Counted from the first letter of the stretch, positions 43,695 to 52,990 are shown. The stretch is DNA of 62,014 nucleotides from Kitasatospora cheerisanensis KCTC 2395 (GCF_000696185.1 NZ_KK853997.1:6603851-6665864); one strand, 5' to 3'. The notes: a model not told the origin generated them from the sequence alone. Numbers and translations are program-made.

Positions 43695-45272
43695 TTGGGC
43701 GCCAGCCGATCGCACGATGCCGCGCAATCCGGGCCCGTCGAAGCACTGCGCCGGACGCTCGCGTGGGCAGCCGGCGCTCCGTGGCCGCACGGCAGCGAAT
43801 CCGGGCCGGTCGAGCCCGAGGCCCTCGTCGCCGCGCTCCACGCCCACCGGCTGGACGCCCGCTTCCTGCGCCGGCTCGGCGAACCCGGCGCCCCGGCCGT
43901 GCCGGACGCCGCCGTCCGCCGGGTACGCGAACGGCTCGACGCCACCCGGGAACGGGTGCGGCGCCAGCGGGAACTCTTCGCGGAACTCGCCGCCGCGTGC
44001 CCCGAGGAGCGGCTCGTCATGCTCAAGGGCAGCACGCTGTACGCCCACACCGGCGATCCCGACAGCGTCCGCTTCAGCGGCGACCTGGACATCGTCGCGG
44101 CCGCCCCGGAACGCGCCGTCCGCACGGCCGCCGCCGCCCTGGACCTGGAGCGGACCGCGGACGCGGCCGTCCTCGACGAGTACGCCGGGCTCCTGCACCC
44201 CGAGCTCGGCCTGATCGAGGTGCACTCCTACTTCCCGGTCCCGGTCCTGCCCCCGTCCGTGCGGACCGGCGCCGCCTCGCCCGGCCGGAACCCCGGGGCC
44301 TGGCGCCACGAGGCGTGCATCGGGGAGCACCGCCTGACCCACGCGGACCTGCTGGAGAACCTCGCCGACGGGATCCCGGGCGTGCTGGCCCCGGAACTCG
44401 CCGTCATCGTCTACGCGGCGCACCTGTACGGCGATTACCTGCGGACCATGCTGCCGCTGCCCGCGGGCACGGTCCGGCTCGACGAGGTGGCCACCGTCGT
44501 CGACCTGTGCGCGCTGCCCGCCTTCCGCCCGGAGCGGTTCGTCCGGCTGGTCGACCGGCACCGCGCCCACGACGTGATCGGCTTCGTGCGGGCCCTCGCC
44601 GCGGACGTGCTCGGCCTCGACCCGTTCGACGGCGTGCTCCCGCCGACGCCGGACCCCCTCTTCCCCGTCGACCTCTGGTGGGACGGCGTCGAGGGCTTCC
44701 TCGTGGACCTCGGCTGGCACCCCTGGGAGCTGGTGGTCAGGGACCGCCACCCCGACGCCACGCTCGGCGCGCTCGACCCGGCTGCCGTGCCGGTCGCTCC
44801 CGGCGCGCCGGCCGTGGTGACGGCTGCCACCGCCGCCCCCGACACCGGCGGCAGGTTCGCCCACCGCACCGAGCACGGCACGGAGTTCGCCGTCACCGCG
44901 ACCTTCACGGACACCGGAACGGCGCTGCGCGTGCGGGTGGACGTCCCGACCGTCCCCGACGACCGGTTCACCGGCGTCGCGCTCTACTTCGGCGACAACC
45001 GCTACGAGGTGTTCCACGCGCCGGCCGAGGACGGACTCAGGCTCGACGACTACTCGACCTCGCGGACCGCAGCCGGGACGGCGACCGTCGGCGTGGAACG
45101 CACCGCCCAGCAGGACGAACTGACGCTGGAACTGCCCTGGGCCGCACTCGCGGCCTCCCGCACCCCGGACGGCCGGCGGCTGCCGCTGCTGTTCGCCGTC
45201 CGCCAGCAGTACCTCGGCTGGGGGCGGACCGCGGCCGGCCTGGTCCTGCCGCTCCGGCTGGAGCATTCCTAG
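43695..45272 (+). CDS. nucleotidyltransferase-fold protein (NTP_transf_5-like)
   Basis: Cytoplasmic protein of 525 residues, first gene of the right arm. The middle has a nucleotidyltransferase-like core: RLVMLKGSTLYAHTGDPDSV then RFSGDLDIVAAAPER (the D-x-D metal pair), and GLIEVHSYF as third acidic site, as in the uncharacterised PF14907 family. The last 140 residues form a separate beta-rich domain (GTEFAVTATFTDTGTALRVR). TTG 43695 is taken as start since GGGGGAG lies 7 bases before it; ATG 43584 is in frame but the extra codons are atypical. It may attach a nucleotide or act on an aminoacyl/sugar partner; role unknown. Confidence 0.68.
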   Translation: MGASRSHDAAQSGPVEALRRTLAWAAGAPWPHGSESGPVEPEALVAALHAHRLDARFLRRLGEPGAPAVPDAAVRRVRERLDATRERVRRQRELFAELAAACPEERLVMLKGSTLYAHTGDPDSVRFSGDLDIVAAAPERAVRTAAAALDLERTADAAVLDEYAGLLHPELGLIEVHSYFPVPVLPPSVRTGAASPGRNPGAWRHEACIGEHRLTHADLLENLADGIPGVLAPELAVIVYAAHLYGDYLRTMLPLPAGTVRLDEVATVVDLCALPAFRPERFVRLVDRHRAHDVIGFVRALAADVLGLDPFDGVLPPTPDPLFPVDLWWDGVEGFLVDLGWHPWELVVRDRHPDATLGALDPAAVPVAPGAPAVVTAATAAPDTGGRFAHRTEHGTEFAVTATFTDTGTALRVRVDVPTVPDDRFTGVALYFGDNRYEVFHAPAEDGLRLDDYSTSRTAAGTATVGVERTAQQDELTLELPWAALAASRTPDGRRLPLLFAVRQQYLGWGRTAAGLVLPLRLEHS

Positions 45273-45333
45273 GACCCACGACGACCACCGAACGGCCGCC
45301 GGACCGGCGGCCGCGGGGCAAGGGGAGGACAAC

Positions 45334-45995
45334 GTGCTCGTCACCGTGGTCGGCACCGACGGAGTCGGCAAATCGACCGTTTCGCGCCTGGTCGCCGAGA
45401 GGCTCTCGGCCCAGGGACACCCGGTCGACCGGATCGACCGCTGGGACATCGTCGACAACCCGCAGTACCCGTCGGCGCGCCTGCTGCGCCCCGACGTGCC
45501 CGACGCCAGGGCGTGCGTGGCCGAGATGGAGAACCCGGCCAGGTTCCTGTTCCTGATGTGGTCGATCGGCCACGCGCTGATGGGCCGCCGCACCGCGGCC
45601 GCCCCCGGCGCGGTGACGCTGCTCGACGGCTACTGGATGAAGCACGCCGCCTGCGAGATCGTCTACGGCCTCGACGCCGCCTGGACGGAGGCCGTCGTGG
45701 CGGCGCTCCCGCGCGCCGACGCCGTGCTGCACCTGCGGCTCGACCCGGAACAGGCCTGGCAGCGCAAGTGCGACGGCGACCTCGTCCCCTACGAGTGCGG
45801 CATGGACGACAGCTGCTCCCGCGACAGCTTCCTGCGCCACCAGCGGAAGGTCCGCGAGGTCCTGGACGGCTGGTCGGCGCGGTTCGGCTGGACCGAGGTC
45901 GACGCCGGCGCGCCGCTGGACCGGGTCGTGGCCGCCGTCGGCGAACTCGCCGTCGCCGCGGCCGGGTCCGCGCTCCGCGAGGGGCCGGGCGGTGA
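45334..45995 (+). CDS. thymidylate kinase-like P-loop kinase (frame broken near the end)
   Basis: Nucleoside-monophosphate-kinase-fold protein of about 220 residues. Walker A is GTDGVGKST (residues 7-15); the family's Asp-Arg site resembles DRIDRWDIVDN, and LLDGYWMKHAACEIVYGLD and VLHLRLDPEQAWQRK give the lid region. One base appears missing near 45955-45985; with it restored the frame ends at TGA 45993-45995, overlapping the next GTG (45992). As written it runs into the next gene for 400 further codons. In this cluster it may phosphorylate a CMP- or phosphonate-containing intermediate rather than dTMP (inference). Confidence 0.72.
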
Positions 45996-47197
45996 CGGGC
46001 GCGCCGGAGCGGATCGAGCTCAGCGTGGCCGTCATGTACCACCCGAGCCGGGTCGCGAACCTCCCGCGGCTGGTGGAGTCCTGCGCGCCGGCGGTCCCGC
46101 AGCTCGTCGCCGACCCCGACCCGGCCGGCCCTCCCAGCCCGCTGCGGACGGCGAAGGCCGCCTGGGCCGCCGTGCCCGACACCGCCACCCACCACCTCGT
46201 CCTGCAGGACGACGTCCTGCTCGCCGAAGGCTTCACCGCCCACCTCGAACGGGCGGTCCGGGCGCGCCCGCAGGACGGGATCGCGCTGTACGTGAACCGG
46301 AACAGCCCGCAGAACTCCTACCTGGTGCGGCGGGCGGCCGCCGCCGGGTCGCCCTGGGCCCCGCTCTCCCCCCACGAGTACACGCCCACCCTCGGACTCG
46401 TCCTCCCCGCCGCCGACGCCCGCGCGCTGGCGCAGTACCTGCGCACCCACCCGGACGACCTCCGCGACGACGACGAGCTGGTCACCGGCTTCTGCCGGGA
46501 CCGCGGCATCACCGTGCTCGCCACCGTCCCGCACCTCGTGGAGCACGCGAACCAGCCGAGCATCGCCGGCAACGCCGAGCACGGGATCCGCTGCGGGGTC
46601 GCCTTCGCCGGCGGCGGGGCCGACCCGTCCCCCGAGCAGTGGGCGGTGCCGCTCCCGAAGGACCTGCTCCGGCGCGCGGCGGCCGGCTGGGACCGCGAGT
46701 TCGCCGTCGAGTTCTACGACTCCCGGTGCCTGCTGCGGTTCGTGCGCGCGGGCCGCGGCGAGCCCGTCGAGAGCAGCTTCGGCTGGGAGTGGACCGACTG
46801 GTCCGCCGCCGTCGGGGTCCCCCCGGACGCCGTCCTCGCGGCACTCGCCGAGGAACTGTCCGCACCCGGGAGCGCGGCCCGGACCGCGGCGCTGTCCGCC
46901 GTCCCCGCCCGGACCGCGGCGGACCTCTGGGCGGCTGCTTACCTGCTGGGGGCCGACGCGGCGACCGTCGAGGGCCCGCCGGAGGCCCGCCTCCCCCGCG
47001 CGGACCGGGACCGGCTGGTGCGCCGGGCGGTCGAATCCTGGATCGCCTGCGGTCTGAACGCCGAGGACGCGGCCGCCGCGGACGAGCGCGCACGACGGGC
47101 CCTCACCGAGCTCGCCCTCGCCGCCGTTGCACGCGGCGCCGCGGCCGGCGGACGCGGACCGGGCCCCGACGACGAAGGCGAGGCGCAGGATGCCTGA
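45992..47197 (+). CDS. glycosyltransferase-like protein
   Basis: Cytoplasmic protein of 401 residues. The N-terminal half looks like a GT-A nucleotide-sugar fold: LSVAVMYHPSRVANLPRLV, HHLVLQDDVLLAEGFTAHL with an Asp-Asp pair in place of DxD, and DDDELVTGFCRDRGITVLAT. This resembles GT25/GT2-like transferases, but the match is loose. The C-terminal 150 residues are helical and unrecognised. It overlaps its neighbours on both sides (4 and 8 bases). Could transfer a sugar or another activated group to the phosphonate; low certainty. Confidence 0.6.
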   Translation: MTGAPERIELSVAVMYHPSRVANLPRLVESCAPAVPQLVADPDPAGPPSPLRTAKAAWAAVPDTATHHLVLQDDVLLAEGFTAHLERAVRARPQDGIALYVNRNSPQNSYLVRRAAAAGSPWAPLSPHEYTPTLGLVLPAADARALAQYLRTHPDDLRDDDELVTGFCRDRGITVLATVPHLVEHANQPSIAGNAEHGIRCGVAFAGGGADPSPEQWAVPLPKDLLRRAAAGWDREFAVEFYDSRCLLRFVRAGRGEPVESSFGWEWTDWSAAVGVPPDAVLAALAEELSAPGSAARTAALSAVPARTAADLWAAAYLLGADAATVEGPPEARLPRADRDRLVRRAVESWIACGLNAEDAAAADERARRALTELALAAVARGAAAGGRGPGPDDEGEAQDA

Positions 47198-47872
47198 GCA
47201 CGAACTCCCCCCGGCCGCCCTGGACACCGTCCTCGTGATGGCGCGCCGGGAGGCGGCGAGCCACCTGCTGCGTCCGCCGCCGGGCGGCCGGATGAACCGG
47301 CCCCGGCCCGTGCTGTTCGTCCAGGTGGCGCGCTGCCCGTGGTGCGGCGCCGACGCGGACACCGCGCGGCACGGACAGGTCGTCCCGCTGCGGATGGCGC
47401 CGCTGGTCGACGCCGCCCGCCCGGTGGAGCCGGAGGAGGGACAGGTGCGGCTCACCGCACTCGGCTGCGAGTCCCTCACGGCCCGCAGCCTGCTGTCCGT
47501 CGTCCACGCCGCGACCGGCCCCGGCGGGCCCGCCCGGACGGCGTACCGGACGCGGGCCGTCGCGTGGGCGGAACTCGCCGGGCCGGCCGGCGTGCCGGAC
47601 CTGGGCCCCGCACGGCGGCCGACCTCCTCCGGCGGCTGGCGGACACCGAACGCTGGGCCGACGGCGCGCCGATGCCGCCGGACGCGGTCCGAACCGTCCC
47701 CGCCTCCACCCGCCCCGCCACGAACCCGGCGACCTCCGCCGACGCCGTGGAAGCGCTGCGGCGCGCGGCGCGCACCCACTTCGTCACACCGCACCTGGAC
47801 GGCGGCCTCGCGTCCGGACTGAACGCCCGGTACCGCGAACAGCTGGACCGCGCCGTCCTGGCCGCGCTGTGA
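47190..47872 (+). CDS. hypothetical protein of the phosphonate cluster (frame broken)
   Basis: About 227 residues when restored, no family recognised. The N-terminal half includes VARCPWCGADADTARHG, a Cys-x2-Cys pair that may bind zinc, and LVDAARPVEPEEGQVRLTAL. One base is missing at about 47612: the frame breaks after PDLGP and resumes as TAADLLRRLADTERWADG, ending DRAVLAAL. ATG 47190 overlaps the glycosyltransferase-like gene by 8 bases, so it belongs to the same operon. No membrane segment or signal peptide. Confidence 0.55.
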
Positions 47873-48097
47873 CCGGCCCGCCGGCCGCGCCCCCGTCCCG
47901 CCCGGCCGCGCCACGCCGGCCCGGCCCCGCGCGACGACTCCTCCCCACCCGACGGCGCGACTTCGCCGAACACCGTCCGAAGGCCGCCCGACTCCCCACT
48001 CAGCGAGGGCACCGCTCATGCATGCAGATCCGATGTCGACACCCCCGGACGCGGCCCGCCGCCGGGCCGCCGCCCCGCGCGCGCTCGGAGCGCGGCG

Positions 48098-49228
48098 GTG
48101 AGCGGCGAGCAGGGCGGCGGACTGGACCCGGCAGCCGTCGTCGATGCGTTCCGGACCGCGGGACTCGGCCCCTACTTCGGCGTCCCCTGTTCCTTCCTCG
48201 GGCCGATGATCAGCGTGCTCCAGGCCGACCACCCCGAGGAGTACCTGGCCGCGGCGAACGAAGGGGAAGCCGTCGCCGTCGCCTCCGGCGCCCACCTCGC
48301 CGGCCGGCGGCCGGTCGTCATCATGCAGAACTCGGGCCTGGGCAACGCCGTCAACCCGCTCACCTCGCTCTGCCACACCCTGCGGATCCCGGTCCTGCTG
48401 CTGGTGACCTGGCGCGGCGAGCCCGGCCACCCGGACGAACCCCAGCACCGGCTGATGGGCGCCCTCACCCGGGACCTGCTCACCGCCATGGGCGTCCGGC
48501 ACGAGATCTTCCCGAGCGACCCCGCCGAGCTGGCGCCCGCGCTGGAACGGGCCCGCCGGCACATGGACGAGGAGGGCCTGCCGTTCGCCTTCGTCGTGCC
48601 GAAGGGAGCGCTGCGCCCGAGCCGGCCCGCCGCGGCGGCCCCGGCCCCGGCGGCCGGCCTGATGCTCCGCGCCGAGGCCATCGCGCACATCGTCGCCGAG
48701 GCCGGCCCCGACGCCCTGCTCGTCGCCACCACCGGCAAGACCGCCCGCGAGCTGGAGAACGACTGGGACCGGTCCGGCAACCTCTACGTCGTCGGCTCGA
48801 TGGGCTGCGCGTCGAGCATCGGCCTCGGAGTGGCGCTCGGCGCACCCCGTCGCAAGGTCGTCGTCCTCGACGGCGACGGCGCGGCCCTGATGCGGCTGGA
48901 GGCCATGGCGACCATCGGGCACCGCGCGCCCGGCAACCTCGTGCACGTCGTGCTCGACAACGAGGCGTACGAGTCCACCGGCGGGCAGCCGACCGCCTCC
49001 GCCGGGATCGACTTCGGCGCGATCGCCGCGGCCTGCGGCTACCGCAGCCGCAGCGACGTCCGCGGCGCGGAACCGCTGCGCCGGGCGGTGGCGCGGATCG
49101 ACTCGCAGCCCGGGCCGCACTTCGTCCGGGTCCGCATCCGCCCCGGATCGGATCCCGCGCTGGGCCGGCCGAGCCTCACGCCGCCCGAGGCCAGGGCCCG
49201 CTTCATGGCGGAGGTGGGGGCCGCGTGA
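48098..49228 (+). CDS. ppd: phosphonopyruvate decarboxylase
   Basis: Thiamin-diphosphate enzyme that decarboxylates phosphonopyruvate to phosphonoacetaldehyde and so pulls the unfavourable PepM reaction forward; 376 residues. Recognised from YFGVPCSFLGPMISVLQ, the catalytic Glu in AANEGEAVAVASGAHL (E56), MQNSGLGNAVNPLTSL and the TPP-binding motif from LDGDGAALMRLEA to VVLDN. It differs from acetohydroxyacid synthases in being short and lacking a FAD domain. GTG 48098 follows GGAG by 7 bases. It overlaps the aminotransferase gene (GTGA). Confidence 0.93.
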   Translation: MSGEQGGGLDPAAVVDAFRTAGLGPYFGVPCSFLGPMISVLQADHPEEYLAAANEGEAVAVASGAHLAGRRPVVIMQNSGLGNAVNPLTSLCHTLRIPVLLLVTWRGEPGHPDEPQHRLMGALTRDLLTAMGVRHEIFPSDPAELAPALERARRHMDEEGLPFAFVVPKGALRPSRPAAAAPAPAAGLMLRAEAIAHIVAEAGPDALLVATTGKTARELENDWDRSGNLYVVGSMGCASSIGLGVALGAPRRKVVVLDGDGAALMRLEAMATIGHRAPGNLVHVVLDNEAYESTGGQPTASAGIDFGAIAAACGYRSRSDVRGAEPLRRAVARIDSQPGPHFVRVRIRPGSDPALGRPSLTPPEARARFMAEVGAA

Positions 49229-50376
49229 GCGCGCGGGAACGGGACCGGCTCGTGCTGATGAACCCGGGGCCGGTGAACGCCGACGAGCGGGTCCGCGCGG
49301 CGCTGGCCGGACCGGACATGTGCCACCGCGAGCCCGAGTTCGCGGCCCTGCTCACCCGGGTCCGCTCCCGGCTGGTGCAGGTGTGCGGCGGCGACCGGGA
49401 CTGGTCCGCGGTCGTGCTGACCGGCTCCGGCACCGCCGCCGTGGAGGCCGCCGTCGTCTCGGCGCCACCGCGGAACGGCACGGTCCTCGCCCTCGACAAC
49501 GGCCACTACGGGCAGCGCATGCACGACATCGCGGCCGCGCACGGGATCGCCACCCGACGCCTGGAGCTCGGGTGGGGGAACCCGCTGGACCTCGCCGCGC
49601 TCGACGCCGCACTGGCCGCCGACAGCTCGATCACCCACGTCACCGTCGTCCACCACGAGACCAGCACGGGCATGCGCAACGACGTCCACGCCGTCGCCGG
49701 ACTGGTGCACCGGCACGGGCGCGCCGTGATCGTGGACGCCGTCAGCAGCGTCGGAGCGGACCCGCTGGACCTGGCCGACAGCGGGCTCGACTGGGTGGCC
49801 GGATCCGCCAACAAGAACATCGAGGGCATGCCCGGCCTGAGCTTCGTGTGCGGCCGCCGCACCGCCTTCGAAGCCCTCGGCCAGGCCCCGACCCGGAGCT
49901 ACTACCTGGACCTGCACCGCAACTTCCTCGCCCAGCAGGTCAACACGGCGCCCGCGTTCACCCCCGGCATCCCCGCGTTCTACGCGCTGGACACCGCGCT
50001 GGAACTGCTGCTCGCCGAGGGAGTGGAGGCGCGCGGCCGGCGCTACCTCGCGCTGGCCGAACGCCTGCGGGCCGGCCTCGAACGGCTCGGGCTCGACCTG
50101 CTGCTGCCGGCCGGGCACCGCGCCAACAGCCTGACCGCGGTCCGGCTGCCCGACGGCGTCCCCTACCGGGAGATGCACGACGCGCTGCGCGCCGCGGGAT
50201 TCGTCATCTACGCGGGCCAGGAGCACCTCGCGAAGAACTACTTCCGGCTCTCGACCATGGGCTGCATGACCACCGCGGACGTGGACGACTTCACCGCCGC
50301 CCTCGGAGCCTTCCTCGGACAGGTCCGTCCGCCCGTGCCGGGCGCCTCCGCCGCCGACCGTAAGGAGAACCCGTGA
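49225..50376 (+). CDS. 2-aminoethylphosphonate aminotransferase-like class V enzyme
   Basis: PLP enzyme of 383 residues resembling PhnW. It begins LVLMNPGPVNADERVRAAL and MCHREPEFAALL, as in 2-aminoethylphosphonate:pyruvate transaminases; the PLP lysine is K197 in WVAGSANKNIEGMPG and the partner Asp is D171 in VIVDAVSSVGADPLDL. Just after the decarboxylase in one operon, it should convert phosphonoacetaldehyde to 2-aminoethylphosphonate. This replaces the alcohol dehydrogenase step of fosfomycin biosynthesis. GTG 49225 overlaps ppd by 4 bases. Confidence 0.88.
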   Translation: MSARERDRLVLMNPGPVNADERVRAALAGPDMCHREPEFAALLTRVRSRLVQVCGGDRDWSAVVLTGSGTAAVEAAVVSAPPRNGTVLALDNGHYGQRMHDIAAAHGIATRRLELGWGNPLDLAALDAALAADSSITHVTVVHHETSTGMRNDVHAVAGLVHRHGRAVIVDAVSSVGADPLDLADSGLDWVAGSANKNIEGMPGLSFVCGRRTAFEALGQAPTRSYYLDLHRNFLAQQVNTAPAFTPGIPAFYALDTALELLLAEGVEARGRRYLALAERLRAGLERLGLDLLLPAGHRANSLTAVRLPDGVPYREMHDALRAAGFVIYAGQEHLAKNYFRLSTMGCMTTADVDDFTAALGAFLGQVRPPVPGASAADRKENP

Positions 50377-52058
50377 CCACCCCGACGGACCCCGAATCCC
50401 TGCGCGTCCGCCAGATCAAGCTCGACGACCACCTGCCGCTGGAGAGCGACCTCCGGCTGTACCTGGCGGAGAAGGACGAGACCGCCCGGGTCAGGAAGGA
50501 ACGGCCCGGCCCGCAGCTGGTCGGCGTCCGCGAGCCCCTCGGACGGATCCCCCGCACCCTGCTCGTGCTGCCCCCGATGTGCGTCTACGAGGGCGCGGTC
50601 AAGCGCGTCGTGCCGCCCCTCGGGCTGTGCTACATCGCCGGGGCCCTGGAGCAGGAGGGGATCGACATCTCCATCCTCGACTGCATCGTCGAGGGCATCG
50701 ACGAGGAGACGCCGGTCGCCCCCGGGGTGTGGAACCTCGGCATGTCCGAGGAGCGCTTCCGCGCGTACGTGGCCGAGAACGACTTCGAGGTCATCGGCTT
50801 CACCATGATCTACTCCTCGGACCTGCAGAACCTCTACCGGTTCGCCCGCATCGTCAAGGAGGTCCGGCCCTCGACGACGGTCATCGCCGGCGGCCTGCAC
50901 GCGAGCATCTACGCGAAGAAGTTCCTGCAGGACGCCGTCGTCGACGGCGTCCCGTCCATCGACTTCGTGCTGCGCGGCGAGGGGGAGATCCGGCTCGGCG
51001 ACTTCCTCCGCAACCTGGCGAACGGCGAGATCGACCGCCACGCCGACGGCCTGGCCGGCTGGCTCGACGGCGAGGTCTTCGCAAACCCGCAGTTCGCCCG
51101 CGTCGAGGACCTCGACTCGCTGCCGTTCCCGGCCTACCACAAGGTGCCGATGGAGCGGTACTTCGAGCACAACGTGCCGTTCTCGCCCTACCCGCGCGGG
51201 AAGCGCGTGATGCAGCTGTACACCTCGCGCGGCTGCCCGATCGGCTGCACCTTCTGCGCCAGTACCAACTTCTCCAAGAAGTACTACGCCCGCTCGGTGG
51301 AGAACGTCATCGCCGAGATCCGGCACTACAAGGAGGTCTACGGCGCGGACGAGGTCCAGTTCGCCGACGACAACCTCACGTTCGACCGGAAGCGGGCCGC
51401 CGACCTGTTCGACCGGATGACCGAGTTCGGCCTCCCCTGGTGCACCCCCAACGGGATCATGGTCAACACGCTCAGCCACGACCTGGTCGACCGGATGGTG
51501 CGGTCCGGCCTCTACCAGATCACCCTGTCGCTCGACAGCGGCAGCGCGGAGACGCTCAAGGAGCAGCACCGCAAGCCGGTCGACCTGACCAGGATCCCGG
51601 ACCTGATGGCGTACCTGGACGAACGCGACGTCCTCATGCACGGCACGCTCGTCGTCGGCATGCCGGGCGAGACCGAGGCGCAGATCGAGGACGGCTTCGC
51701 CTACGTCGAACAGCTCCCGTTCCACTCCATCAACGTGTTCATCGCCCAGGCGATCCCCGGCTCCGAGCTGTTCGAGCGCGCCGTGAGCAACGGCACCATC
51801 ACCTACGAGGGCGCCCTGCACATCGACACGGCCCGCTCCACGCTGCGCCTCACCTCGATCGACGGCGAGCGGCTGGAAGAACTCGTCGAGGGCTTCCTCA
51901 CGCGCTACAACCACAGCATCTACCAGCGGGACCCCGAGGCGTGGGAACGCAAGTACCGGGAGCACAAGGAGCGGATGGCGCGGATCTGCGTCGGCGCGGC
52001 GTCCGCGATCACCTCGACCATCATCGAGGCCGGCGCCCGGCCGCCGGGGGACCAGTGA
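50373..52058 (+). CDS. B12-binding radical SAM methylase, Fom3-like
   Basis: Cobalamin-dependent radical SAM enzyme of 561 residues. Order: a cobalamin-binding domain (about 60-230; PPLGLCYIAGALEQEGIDIS, FTMIYSSDLQ, IAGGLHASIYAKK), a linker (DSLPFPAYHKVPMERYFEHN), then the radical SAM barrel with CxxxCxxC as C288, C292 and C295 in YTSRGCPIGCTFCAS. The region VQFADDNLTFDRKRA, FGLPWCTPNGIMVNTLS and LYQITLSLDSGSAETLKEQ tracks Fom3, which methylates cytidylyl-2-hydroxyethylphosphonate at C2. By context the substrate here is probably a CMP-linked aminoethylphosphonate. GTG 50373 (AAGGAG before) overlaps the aminotransferase gene. Confidence 0.9.
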   Translation: MTTPTDPESLRVRQIKLDDHLPLESDLRLYLAEKDETARVRKERPGPQLVGVREPLGRIPRTLLVLPPMCVYEGAVKRVVPPLGLCYIAGALEQEGIDISILDCIVEGIDEETPVAPGVWNLGMSEERFRAYVAENDFEVIGFTMIYSSDLQNLYRFARIVKEVRPSTTVIAGGLHASIYAKKFLQDAVVDGVPSIDFVLRGEGEIRLGDFLRNLANGEIDRHADGLAGWLDGEVFANPQFARVEDLDSLPFPAYHKVPMERYFEHNVPFSPYPRGKRVMQLYTSRGCPIGCTFCASTNFSKKYYARSVENVIAEIRHYKEVYGADEVQFADDNLTFDRKRAADLFDRMTEFGLPWCTPNGIMVNTLSHDLVDRMVRSGLYQITLSLDSGSAETLKEQHRKPVDLTRIPDLMAYLDERDVLMHGTLVVGMPGETEAQIEDGFAYVEQLPFHSINVFIAQAIPGSELFERAVSNGTITYEGALHIDTARSTLRLTSIDGERLEELVEGFLTRYNHSIYQRDPEAWERKYREHKERMARICVGAASAITSTIIEAGARPPGDQ

Positions 52059-52110
52059 CGGCGCGCCCCGCCAGCTCCCCGTCCACTCCGGCCGTCGAAG
52101 GCGAACGATC

Positions 52111-52932
52111 ATGATCGAGTGCGTAGTTGTCCTGGCCGCCGGCCTGAACCGCCGCATGGGCGGACCGTCCGGACCCAAGTCCCTGCTCCCGCTGCGCCCC
52201 GGCGACGCGGACGGGCCCTCGTTCCTCAGCCGCAACCTGGAGCTGTACCGGGCGCACGGCGTCCGGCGCGTCGTCCTGGTGGTCAACTCGGAGCAGCGCC
52301 GGACCTTCGAGCGGTTCGCCGCCGAGGACGTCGAGCTCGTCACCGTGCCGACGGCCGCGGAGCCCACGGGTTCGAGCGTCAGCATGGCGGCCGGGCTGGC
52401 GGCGGTCCTGCGGCGCTTCCCGGCGGGCGTGCGGGTCCTGGTCACCGACGCCGACGTCGTCTACGAGCGCGCGGTCCTCGACCGGGCCGCCGGTCTCGGC
52501 CGGTCGGCGCTGCTCACCATCGACCGGGTGAGCGGCGACGGCGAGGAGGTGCGCGTCTACGGCCGGGCGGAGGACGAGCCCGTGCTGATCGGCAAGGGGC
52601 TCAGCAGCTCCCTCACGGCCGGCCTCGAACTGCTCGGGGAGAGCCTCGGGTTGATCGTGCTGGACGGCCCCGAGGTGCGGCTGGCCGCCGAGGTCGTCCA
52701 GTGGATCGTCGGCGACCCGCCGCAGGTCCGCCCGTACGGCTACGGCGGACGCCGGTCCGAGCACGAAGAGGTCTGGCAGTACCTGTTCACCCTGGGCAGG
52801 CTGCCGGTCGCGCGGATCGACGGGAACCTGCTGTTCTCCGAGTGCGACTTCCCGGAGGACCTCGCCCACATCCAGCAGGAGCTGTACCCGGCCATCCGGG
52901 AGCGCGACGAGCCGGCCGCGGTCCTGCGCTGA
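52111..52932 (+). CDS. NTP transferase, probable phosphonate cytidylyltransferase
   Basis: MobA/GlmU-like nucleotidyltransferase of 273 residues. The NTP-binding signature LAAGLNRRMGGPSGPKSLLPL-type motif lies at residues 8-28 (Lys at 23), TEPTGSSVSM-like EPTGSSVSMAAGLAAVL follows, and LVTDADVVYERAVL gives the metal Asp residues. Known phosphonate pathways use such enzymes to make CMP-phosphonates (the N-terminal half of Fom1; PntC for 2-aminoethylphosphonate), so CMP transfer is likely. It follows the Fom3-like gene by 52 bases, with GAAGG before ATG 52111, and is the last gene of the right arm. Confidence 0.82.
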   Translation: MIECVVVLAAGLNRRMGGPSGPKSLLPLRPGDADGPSFLSRNLELYRAHGVRRVVLVVNSEQRRTFERFAAEDVELVTVPTAAEPTGSSVSMAAGLAAVLRRFPAGVRVLVTDADVVYERAVLDRAAGLGRSALLTIDRVSGDGEEVRVYGRAEDEPVLIGKGLSSSLTAGLELLGESLGLIVLDGPEVRLAAEVVQWIVGDPPQVRPYGYGGRRSEHEEVWQYLFTLGRLPVARIDGNLLFSECDFPEDLAHIQQELYPAIRERDEPAAVLR

Positions 52933-52953
52933 GCGACCGCCCGGGGACGGCCC

Positions 52954-52990
52954 GACGGCGGGGGCCCGGTCGCCGACCTGCCCCGCCGTC
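52954..52990. terminator. hairpin terminator at the right end of the phosphonate cluster
   Basis: A 10-base-pair stem (52954-52963 with 52981-52990) with a 17-base loop lies between the convergent cytidylyltransferase and EamA genes. Confidence 0.6.

Noticed and set aside
43584..45272. Start of the NTP_transf_5-like gene at ATG 43584
   Set aside because: The extra 37 codons are rare-codon-rich and no ribosome site precedes the ATG; TTG 43695 has GGGGGAG in place. Not fully excluded.
45334..47238. A 634-codon fusion of the thymidylate-kinase-like protein with following sequence
   Set aside because: The second two thirds is a shadow frame of the overlapping glycosyltransferase-like gene; one missing base before 45993 explains the lost stop.
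32315..52932. Fosfomycin biosynthesis as the identity of the cluster
   Set aside because: HppE epoxidase, FomB, FomC and FomD are absent, and an aminotransferase is present where the alcohol dehydrogenase should be.
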